NCBI GenBank assembly: GCA_963205465.1
Contig: CAUJKG010000086.1
Span: 1-11,674 of the forward strand
Reading direction: 5' to 3'
Origin: Pseudomonadota bacterium
Lineage (GTDB): Bacteria; Pseudomonadota; Alphaproteobacteria; Rhizobiales; Xanthobacteraceae
DNA length: 11,674 nucleotides
Below, piece after piece: positions 1 through 6,048 of this stretch; position 1 is the stretch's first letter; every line of letters begins with the position of its first letter. Position numbers and translations under genes: made by a program. The notes below the pieces were generated by a model that had not been told where the DNA came from, ran no database searches, and saw nothing but the letters and a program-made list of their open reading frames with translations.

Positions 1-1378
1 GCTTGCGGAGCAGTCGTTCGTGGAGTCGAACTTCGAAGGCACGGTCAAGATCAAGAACCGCGATCTTTCGCAGAACTCGGATAACGACATCATCGCGATG
101 ACCCGCAATATGTCGGTCATCATCGTCGATCAGGACGGTACCGAGCGCGCCACGCACCGCATTCCGTTCGGTGCACGCGTGAAGGTGGATGACGGCAGCA
201 AGGTCACCCGCGGTCAGCGTATCGCGGAATGGGACAGCTACTCGCGTCCGATCCTTACCGAGGTCGAGGGCAACGTCGCTTTCGAGGATCTCGTCGAAGG
301 CGCGTCGCTCTCCGAAACGGTCGACGAAGCGACGGGTATCTCCCGCCGCATGGTCACCGACTGGCGCGGCTCGGTTCGTAAGAACGAGGAGCTGCGTCCG
401 GCGATCGTCATCAAGGGCGGCGACTCGGCCACGGCCAAGATCAAGACCCGCAAGAGCGGCGCGGAAGCGCGCTACACGCTTCCGGTCGATGCGATCCTCT
501 CGGTCGATCCGGGCGAGGCGGTCAAGGCCGGCGACGTGCTTGCGCGTGTCCCGACCGAAGGTGCCAAGACCCGCGACATCACGGGCGGTCTGCCGCGCGT
601 GGCGGAGCTGTTCGAAGCGCGCCGTCCGAAGGAATCGGCGATCATCGCCGAGACCGCCGGCACGATCTCCTTCGGCAAGGACTACAAGAACAAGTATCGT
701 CTCTCGATCATCCCGAGCGACGGGAGTGTCGAGCCGGTCGAGTATCTCATTCCGAAGAGCCGTCACGTCTATGTGCAGGACGGCGATACGGTCGAGAAGG
801 GCGACTACATCGTGGACGGCAATCCTGCGCCGCACGACATCCTTGCGATCAAGGGCATCGAGGAGCTTGCCGCTTATCTCGTGAACGAGATTCAGGAGGT
901 CTATCGTCTGCAGGGCGTCGGCATCAACGACAAGCACATCGAGGTGATCGTTCGCCAGATGCTGCAAAAGGTCGAGGTGGCCGATCCGGGCGAGACGGGT
1001 CTGCTCAAGGCCGAACAGATGGACAAGATCGAGTTCGACCAGATCAATGCCAAGGCGAAGGAAGAAGGCAAGAAGACTGCGACGGCGACCCCGGTGCTGC
1101 TCGGCATCACCAAGGCGTCTTTGCAGACCCGATCCTTCATCTCCGCGGCGTCGTTCCAGGAGACCACGCGCGTCCTCACCGAAGCCGCGGTCAACGGCAA
1201 GGTCGATACGCTCGAAGGCCTCAAGGAGAACGTCATCGTCGGCCGTCTCATCCCGGCGGGTACGGGTGCCGCGATGGCGCAGCTCCGCACGGTTGCGACC
1301 AAGCGCGACGATCTCATTGTCGCCGAGCGTGACAAGGAGAAGCTGGAAGCAGCACCGGCGCTGCCCGCTGCGGAATAA
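1..1378 (+). CDS. rpoC: RNA polymerase beta' subunit, C-terminal part (5' truncated by window)
   Basis: This is the C-terminal 458 residues of the DNA-directed RNA polymerase beta' subunit, the catalytic clamp subunit that transcribes all genes with alpha, beta and omega. The reading frame is open from base 2, so the gene enters from outside; the GTG at 20 is internal and not a start. The first residues in view (LAEQSFVESNFEG) lie just after the trigger-loop region in alphaproteobacterial homologues. Family hallmarks follow: GGLPRVAELFEARRPKES (about window residues 197-214), the DILAIKGIEELAAYLVNEIQ block, and near the end ATPVLLGITKASLQTRSFIS, SFQETTRVLTEAA and GRLIPAGTG. Roughly 940 N-terminal residues with the Mg-binding NADFDGD motif are outside the window. 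The stop is TAA at 1376-1378, followed 32 nt later by an intrinsic terminator, so the rpoBC transcript probably ends here. Identity is certain. Confidence 0.98.
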   Translation, partial: LAEQSFVESNFEGTVKIKNRDLSQNSDNDIIAMTRNMSVIIVDQDGTERATHRIPFGARVKVDDGSKVTRGQRIAEWDSYSRPILTEVEGNVAFEDLVEGASLSETVDEATGISRRMVTDWRGSVRKNEELRPAIVIKGGDSATAKIKTRKSGAEARYTLPVDAILSVDPGEAVKAGDVLARVPTEGAKTRDITGGLPRVAELFEARRPKESAIIAETAGTISFGKDYKNKYRLSIIPSDGSVEPVEYLIPKSRHVYVQDGDTVEKGDYIVDGNPAPHDILAIKGIEELAAYLVNEIQEVYRLQGVGINDKHIEVIVRQMLQKVEVADPGETGLLKAEQMDKIEFDQINAKAKEEGKKTATATPVLLGITKASLQTRSFISAASFQETTRVLTEAAVNGKVDTLEGLKENVIVGRLIPAGTGAAMAQLRTVATKRDDLIVAERDKEKLEAAPALPAAE

Positions 1379-1410
1379 GTAAAGAACCGCTGCATTGCGG
1401 AATAGACTGA

Positions 1411-1444
1411 GAAGGGCCGTCGCTTGCGACGGCCCTTCTTTTTT
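1411..1444 (+). terminator. Rho-independent terminator after rpoC
   Basis: A perfect 12-bp stem pairs GAAGGGCCGTCG (1411-1422) with CGACGGCCCTTC (1427-1438) around a 4-nt CTTG loop. Six T residues (1439-1444) follow at once. This is a textbook intrinsic terminator. It should separate rpoC transcription from the downstream regulator array, so the array probably has its own promoter in the short AT-rich stretch 1445-1491. Confidence 0.93.
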
Positions 1445-1491
1445 GAGATCGTGCATATGAAATTATTTCAGCGTTTTTTTTTGGACTTCCG
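1445..1491 (+). promoter_or_regulatory. AT-rich leader of regulator gene 1 with a T9 tract
   Basis: This 47-nt stretch between the rpoC terminator and the first regulator gene is clearly richer in A+T than its surroundings. It must hold any private promoter and the ribosome-binding site. No -35/-10 pair matches consensus well, so no promoter is placed. A run of nine T residues (1474-1482) is followed by a weak GGA (1483-1485) 6 nt before the ATG. The T run and its possible frame effect are discussed in the findings. Confidence 0.35.
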
Positions 1492-2595
1492 ATGTTTTTT
1501 TCGAACTTGGAAATCGTAGATCGCGTCTACGAAGCTAGCGTGATTGCTGAGAAATGGCCGCAGTTGCTGATGGACCTTTCGGGAAACTTCCACGGCAATG
1601 GTGGCGTACTTTTTGCGTTTACTCCTCACGGAACACAAAAATGGATTGTTTCGCCCGATCTTCAATCCAACTATGAAGAGTTCATTCGTGACGGATGGGC
1701 AGACATAAATCAAAGGCCTGCACGTCTGGCAAAGCTAGGTCATCCTGGTTTTGCGACTGACCTGGACGTTTTTACGTTCGAGGAAATCGAAAACGACCGC
1801 GTTTATTCGGAGTTTTATAGCAGCCACGACATGGGGTGGGCCGCCGGCACGATGATCCCGGTTCCAAGCGGCGAGACGCTGGTGTTCAGCTTCGAGCGCG
1901 CGTTTCGCAAAGGCCCGTTTGAAGATCACGAAGTAATGGCTCTGGATGCGTTGCGCCCGCATCTCGCGCGTGCGGCACTACTTTCTTCGCGGTTGGAGTT
2001 TGAGCGTGCACAGGCCATGACCGCTGTATTAGTAGCCGTAGGCCTTCCGGCCGCAGTGTTGCGTTGGAAAGGCAAGCTCTATGCAGCGAACCCGCAGTTT
2101 GAAGAACTGATACCCGATCTCGTCGGTGACGGGCGCAATCGCGTGTTTCTGACCGAACCCTCTGCCGATGCGCTCCTGACCGACGCATTGGAGCGTCTCA
2201 CATCGAAGAACGTCGCAGGACAATCGCGATCCATTCCCATTCCCGCAAGGGATAATCATTCGACGATGATTTTCCATGTTTTGCCGCTGCGCAGGCAGGC
2301 ATACGATATCTTTTCGCAGGGTCTTGCCTTGCTGATCGTAACGCCTGTTGACCGCAAGGCGGTTCCAACCGCCGAGGTGCTGCAAGGCTTGTTCGATCTG
2401 ACTCCTGCCGAGGCGCGGGTCGCGCGTGGTATCGCGGAGGCGCAATCGATTGATGCAATCGCACTGGCGAACGGTGTTTCGCGCGAGACGATCCGGACCC
2501 AACTTGCGGCCGTGCTCGGCAAGACCGGCCTCAATCGGCAGGCGCAGCTCGTGGCTCTCCTTAGTGGTTCTGGTCTTCCAAGAATTGATGGTTGA
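1492..2595 (+). CDS. LuxR-type HTH transcriptional regulator, array gene 1 (subtype A)
   Basis: Predicted cytoplasmic DNA-binding regulator of 367 residues. The C-terminal LuxR-type helix-turn-helix spans about 303-357: LTPAEARVAR, then the second and recognition helices around GVSRETIRTQL, then the GKTGLNRQ turn. The region before it is PAS-like (about 176-300, beginning VGLPAAVLR with KLYAAN), preceded by a helix with LRPHLARAALL near 154. The N-terminal ~150 residues are a probable sensor domain of subtype A (GWAAGTM, FSFERAFRKGPFED) and may be GAF-like, which is inference. It lacks the conserved pattern of acyl-homoserine-lactone receptors and has no signal peptide or membrane segment. 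The ATG at 1492 has only a weak GGA 6 nt upstream, but it aligns within one residue with its paralogues. The early part of the gene is lower in GC (26 of 60 bases at 1621-1680) than the flanking operons. Target genes are unknown. Confidence 0.88.
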   Translation: MFFSNLEIVDRVYEASVIAEKWPQLLMDLSGNFHGNGGVLFAFTPHGTQKWIVSPDLQSNYEEFIRDGWADINQRPARLAKLGHPGFATDLDVFTFEEIENDRVYSEFYSSHDMGWAAGTMIPVPSGETLVFSFERAFRKGPFEDHEVMALDALRPHLARAALLSSRLEFERAQAMTAVLVAVGLPAAVLRWKGKLYAANPQFEELIPDLVGDGRNRVFLTEPSADALLTDALERLTSKNVAGQSRSIPIPARDNHSTMIFHVLPLRRQAYDIFSQGLALLIVTPVDRKAVPTAEVLQGLFDLTPAEARVARGIAEAQSIDAIALANGVSRETIRTQLAAVLGKTGLNRQAQLVALLSGSGLPRIDG

Positions 2596-2659
2596 TTTCA
2601 ATCAAGGGCCAGCGCTGCCGCGCCTTGTTCGCAAGAGCGAAGAGATGCCGTTTGCGTAA
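2588..2659 (+). other. Short ORF opening at a relic overlap junction (23 codons)
   Basis: The last eight bases of gene 1 are ATGGTTGA, identical to the stop/start overlap used between array genes 2 and 3. Here the ATG opens only a 23-codon frame ending at TAA (2657-2659), with no similarity to the regulators. It is probably not a functional gene. It may mark where another array member once began before being deleted. No good ribosome-binding site is visible apart from possible coupling to gene 1. Confidence 0.25.
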
Positions 2660-2669
2660 GCGTCAAACG
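2649..2669. promoter_or_regulatory. Inverted repeat CGTTTG-N9-CAAACG in the gap before array gene 2
   Basis: In the 160-nt gap between array genes 1 and 2, CGTTTG (2649-2654) and CAAACG (2664-2669) form a dyad with 9 nt between the arms. Its size suits a dimeric regulator, and it lies about 87 nt ahead of gene 2. A 6-bp arm can arise by chance, and no clear promoter was found beside it. The rest of the gap (2596-2755) shows nothing else convincing except the GGAG ribosome-binding site at 2744-2747. Confidence 0.25.
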
Positions 2670-2755
2670 AGCAGGGTGACGTAAATGAGCCTTGTGTCGA
2701 CCTGGCGCTTGCCTTGGCTCGCAGTTTTAGGAACGCTGGTTGCGGAGCAAGGGGC

Positions 2756-3856
2756 ATGGGCAGCGAACTCGGTATCATCGATGGAATCTACGAGGCGGCC
2801 GTCGTTCCGGAGCAATGGCCGAGCGTGCTCGAAGCGATTTCGCGGCGAACGGATTCCGCATTCGGCACCGTATTCATCTATCGCGAAGGCGTGCACAAGT
2901 TCGTCGGCACGCCGGAGTCCGAGCGCCTGGTATCCGACTATATCGCGCTCGGTCAGCCCAAGCTTAACTCAAGGATGGAGCGTTCGCTCGCGTTGAACAG
3001 CCCGGGCTTCGTGACGGACCATGATTTCTTCTCGGATCGCGAGATGGCCGAAGATCCGTTCTATCGCGATTTCATGTATCCGCGCGGCTATGGCTGGGTT
3101 GCTTCCACGCTTTTTCCGCTGCCCAACGGCGATATGGTTTCGGTAAGCTTCGAGCGCCGGAAAGCGCGCGGTGCATTCGAAGCCGACGCCATCGCCGCAC
3201 TCGACGCAATGCGCCCGCATTTCGGCCGTTCGGCGGTGCTTTCGGCGCGGCTCGGACTGGAGCGCGTGAGGGGCATGGTGCAGTCGTTGAACGTGCTTGG
3301 CATTCCCGGTGCGGTGTTGCGGCAGAACGGCAGTCTTTATGTCGCCAATGACGAGTTCGGGAAGCTTGTTCCTGCGTTGGTGCAGGATCGCCGCGATCGC
3401 GTGACGCTGGTCGACGGCAACGCGGATGCGCTGCTGGAAGATGCTATTGCAAGACTGCGGACGAGAGACGCAAAAACAATGGTGAGCTCGATTCCGGTGG
3501 CGGCAAAAGCGGGAAGGTTGCCGGTGATCTTTCATCTTGTCCCGGTGCGCGGCGCCGCCAACGATATTTTTTCGGCCGGGCTGGCCTTGCTGGTCGCCAC
3601 TTCCGTGGATCGTGCGCTCGTTCCCACGGCGGAGGTTCTGCAAGGGCTGTTCGATCTCACGCCTGCGGAATCGCGTGTCGCGCGCAGCATCGTCGAAGGG
3701 AATACCCTCGAAGGGATCGCGCTGGCCAAAGGCGTTTCGCGTGAGACCGTGCGGACGCAGTTGGCTTCGGTGTTCGCAAAAACCGGCGTCAGCCGGCAGA
3801 CCGAACTGGTTGCGCTCTTGAGCGGCAAGGGCATTGCAGAAGATGCCGATGGTTGA
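2756..3856 (+). CDS. LuxR-type HTH transcriptional regulator, array gene 2 (subtype B)
   Basis: Predicted DNA-binding regulator of 366 residues. The ATG at 2756 is chosen over the upstream in-frame TTG at 2714 because GGAG (2744-2747) sits 8 nt before it and the N-terminus (MGSELGIIDGIYEA) then matches its paralogues in length. The N-terminal sensor region is of the second subtype, shared with gene 5: VPEQWP near the start, FYRDF..YPR..GW, and FERRK.RG.FE where subtype A has FERAFRKGPFED. The central PAS-like part contains LGIPGAVLR and VQDRRDRV. The LuxR-type HTH begins at about residue 301 (LTPAESRVAR, GVSRETVRTQL, AKTGVSRQ). Its last eight bases contain the start codon of gene 3, so the two are probably translated in tandem. 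Its 3' end shares exact DNA tracts with gene 3 that suggest gene conversion. Ligand and targets are unknown. Confidence 0.88.
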   Translation: MGSELGIIDGIYEAAVVPEQWPSVLEAISRRTDSAFGTVFIYREGVHKFVGTPESERLVSDYIALGQPKLNSRMERSLALNSPGFVTDHDFFSDREMAEDPFYRDFMYPRGYGWVASTLFPLPNGDMVSVSFERRKARGAFEADAIAALDAMRPHFGRSAVLSARLGLERVRGMVQSLNVLGIPGAVLRQNGSLYVANDEFGKLVPALVQDRRDRVTLVDGNADALLEDAIARLRTRDAKTMVSSIPVAAKAGRLPVIFHLVPVRGAANDIFSAGLALLVATSVDRALVPTAEVLQGLFDLTPAESRVARSIVEGNTLEGIALAKGVSRETVRTQLASVFAKTGVSRQTELVALLSGKGIAEDADG

Positions 3857-4952
3857 GTCTGCTCCGCTCATCGATCGCATTTATGAAGCGGGTGCGATTC
3901 AGGAAACCTGGTCGCATGTGCTGGATACCTTATCCAGAAAATATGGATGTACAGGCGGCGTATTGTTCGCGTACGGCGCAAACGGATCGCATAGTTGGAT
4001 TTCGACACCCGATATGCGCCCGATGCTGGAAGAGTTCATCAATGATGGCTGGGCTGCGATAAACCAAAAGCCCAAGCGGATTTCGGCACTTAATTACTCC
4101 GGCTTCATTAATGATCTCGATGTTTTCACCCCGGAGGAGATTGAGGCGGATCCCGTCTATTCGCAGTTTTATCCTTCTCGGGATTTGGGTTGGGCGGCGG
4201 GCACGATGGTGCCGGCACCGAGCGGAGATACGCTGGTTTTCAGTTTCGAGCGCGCATTCCGAAAAGGTCCTTTCGAAGACACCGAATTGATCGAGCTGGA
4301 CGCGCTGCGCCCACATCTTGCTCGCGCTGCGCTTTTATCTTCCAGGCTCGAGATGCAGCGCATCCATGCGATGACCGCCGCATTGGAATTGATCGGTCTG
4401 CCAGCGGCTGTGCTGCGGAGCGGCGGCAAGCTTTATGCGTCGAACGCATTGTTTGAACGCTTCATTCCTGCCGTAGTGCAGGATTTCCGGGATCGGCTGG
4501 TGCTGGTTCATAAAGGTGCCGATGCTATTTTTCTGGACACGCTATCCAGGCTTTCGTCGGAAGATGCCCCCGGTCAGTCTCGCTCGATTGCAATACCGGC
4601 GAAGGACGACCTTTTACCGGTTATCGCGCATGTCATCCCGGTGCGCGGGCGCGCTGGCGATATTTTCTCGCAAGCGACCGCGCTGATGATTTTTACAAGT
4701 GTCGATAAGCAATTGGTGCCCTCCGCGGAGGTCCTGCAGGGACTGTTTGATCTCACGCCTGCGGAAGCCCGTGTCGCGCGCGGCATCGTCGAAGGGAAGA
4801 CCATCGAAACGATCGCGCTGTCCAAGGGGGTCTCGCGCGAGACCGTGCGGACGCAGGTTGCTTCGGTGCTGGCAAAAACCGGCCTCAACCGACAGGTCGA
4901 GCTGGTAGCATTGCTCAGCGGCCAAGGCATTGCGGAGGGCGCTGATGTCTGA
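3849..4952 (+). CDS. LuxR-type HTH transcriptional regulator, array gene 3 (subtype A sensor)
   Basis: Predicted regulator of 367 residues. In-frame starts exist at TTG 3834, ATG 3843 and ATG 3849. ATG 3849 is preferred because it gives the same 8-nt overlap with the preceding stop as the other junctions, aligns the N-terminus (MVESAPLIDRIYEAG) with gene 4, and has AGAAG (3838-3842) 6 nt upstream. The sensor region is subtype A and very like gene 1 (GWAAGTM, FSFERAFRKGPFED, LRPHLARAALLSSRLE). The PAS-like middle part has GLPAAVLR, KLYASN and VQDFRDRL. The LuxR-type HTH starts at about residue 302 (LTPAEARVARGIVEG, GVSRETVRTQV, AKTGLNRQ) and resembles those of genes 2 and 5 more than those of genes 1 and 4. 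The protein may therefore be a mosaic of subtype A sensor and subtype B-like DNA-binding end. Confidence 0.88.
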   Translation: MVESAPLIDRIYEAGAIQETWSHVLDTLSRKYGCTGGVLFAYGANGSHSWISTPDMRPMLEEFINDGWAAINQKPKRISALNYSGFINDLDVFTPEEIEADPVYSQFYPSRDLGWAAGTMVPAPSGDTLVFSFERAFRKGPFEDTELIELDALRPHLARAALLSSRLEMQRIHAMTAALELIGLPAAVLRSGGKLYASNALFERFIPAVVQDFRDRLVLVHKGADAIFLDTLSRLSSEDAPGQSRSIAIPAKDDLLPVIAHVIPVRGRAGDIFSQATALMIFTSVDKQLVPSAEVLQGLFDLTPAEARVARGIVEGKTIETIALSKGVSRETVRTQVASVLAKTGLNRQVELVALLSGQGIAEGADV

Positions 4953-6048
4953 CGCATCGGCGCTTGTCGATCGCATCTACGAAGCCGGTGTTATCTCGGA
5001 GACCTGGCCGAACGTTCTTTACAATCTGTCGCAGCAATATGCGGGTGCCGGCGGCGTGCTGTTCGTCTTCGGGGCAAACGGCTCGCAGAACTGGGCTGCC
5101 TCGCCGGATATCCGTCCGCATCTGGAGGAGTTCATCGGCAGTGGTCTGGGGCCGACCAATCCGCGCCCTGCGCGGTTGGCGGCGCTGAATTATGAGGGGT
5201 TCGCCTGCGACTTCGACGCGTTCACGCCGGAAGAAATCGATCAGGAGAAATTCTACACCGATTTTCTCGCTCCCCGCGGGATGGGCTGGACGGCGGCAAC
5301 CATGGTGCGCGCGCCGAGCGGCGATATTCTTGGGTTCAGCGTCGATCGCGCTTTCAAAAAAGGCCCGTTCGAGGATCACGAGTTGATCGCGCTGGATACG
5401 ATAAGACCGCATCTCGCGCGCGCGGCACTTCTGTCGGCGCGGCTCGATCTGAAACGCGCGCAAGCCATGGCGCAGGCGCTGCATGTTGTGGGGTTGCCTG
5501 CCGCGGTGTTGCGCGAAGGGGGGAAACTATATGCGGCCAACTCGTTATTCGAAGCTTTGATTCCGGCGGCTTTCGATGATAGTCCAGGCCGCGTGATCCT
5601 CAGAGATAAAGCTGCGGATCTGCGTATGGGAACTGCACTGGCTCTCCTGAACTCGTCTCATATGGCGCAAGCCTCTTGTTCGATTCCTGTGCGTGGAACG
5701 CAGACTATGTCGCCGCTGATCGTCCACCTGCTTCCGATACGCGGTGCGGCGCACGATATCTTTTCTCGTGCTACGGCTCTCTTGGTTGTAACGCCGGTCG
5801 ACAAGCAGGCGGTTCCGACTGCGGAAATGTTGCAAGGTCTGTTCGATCTCACGCCTTCCGAATCTCGTGTCGCGCAAGGTGTTGCTATGGCGAAAACCAT
5901 CGATCAGATCGCAGCGATATATGGTCTTTCGCGGGAAACCATTCGTTCGCAGCTCTATGCGGCACTCGGGAAGATCGGTTTGAATCGGCAATCGGAGTTG
6001 GTGGCGTTGCTCAGCGGCAAAGCAGTCGGGGTTCCAGGAAGTGAGTGA
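4945..6048 (+). CDS. LuxR-type HTH transcriptional regulator, array gene 4 (diverged subtype A)
   Basis: Predicted regulator of 367 residues. ATG 4945 is chosen over the in-frame TTG at 4930: GGAGGG (4934-4939) lies 5 nt upstream, the best ribosome-binding site in the array, and the start overlaps the gene 3 stop by 8 nt. The sensor is subtype A (SPDIRPHLEEFIG, FEDHELIALD, RPHLARAALL) but has changed positions: FSVDRAFKKGPFED replaces FSFERAFRKGPFED. The PAS-like part retains VGLPAAVLR and KLYAAN, but VFDDSPGRV... type substitutions replace the VQDxRDRV motif. The LuxR-type HTH starts at about residue 302 and is the most diverged of the five: LTPSESRVAQ, IAAIYGLSRETIRSQL, GKIGLNRQ. The frame is intact, so it is not an obvious pseudogene, but its DNA specificity may differ from its neighbours. 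Confidence 0.87.
   Translation: MSDASALVDRIYEAGVISETWPNVLYNLSQQYAGAGGVLFVFGANGSQNWAASPDIRPHLEEFIGSGLGPTNPRPARLAALNYEGFACDFDAFTPEEIDQEKFYTDFLAPRGMGWTAATMVRAPSGDILGFSVDRAFKKGPFEDHELIALDTIRPHLARAALLSARLDLKRAQAMAQALHVVGLPAAVLREGGKLYAANSLFEALIPAAFDDSPGRVILRDKAADLRMGTALALLNSSHMAQASCSIPVRGTQTMSPLIVHLLPIRGAAHDIFSRATALLVVTPVDKQAVPTAEMLQGLFDLTPSESRVAQGVAMAKTIDQIAAIYGLSRETIRSQLYAALGKIGLNRQSELVALLSGKAVGVPGSE

Noticed and set aside
2714..2755. TTG start that would extend array gene 2 by 14 residues
   Set aside because: The extension is absent in the paralogues, and ATG 2756 has GGAG at 8-nt spacing.
2685..2996. Plus-strand frame of 103 codons with a signal-peptide-like start overlapping gene 2
   Set aside because: Only the first part is hydrophobic, and the rest is the +1 shadow of gene 2 rich in Ser and Arg. 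Gene 2 has a better ribosome-binding site and clear homology to its neighbours.
2969..3880. Minus-strand open frame of 303 codons opposite array gene 2
   Set aside because: Similar antisense frames lie opposite the other array genes, as expected from shared codon bias; no domain is recognisable.
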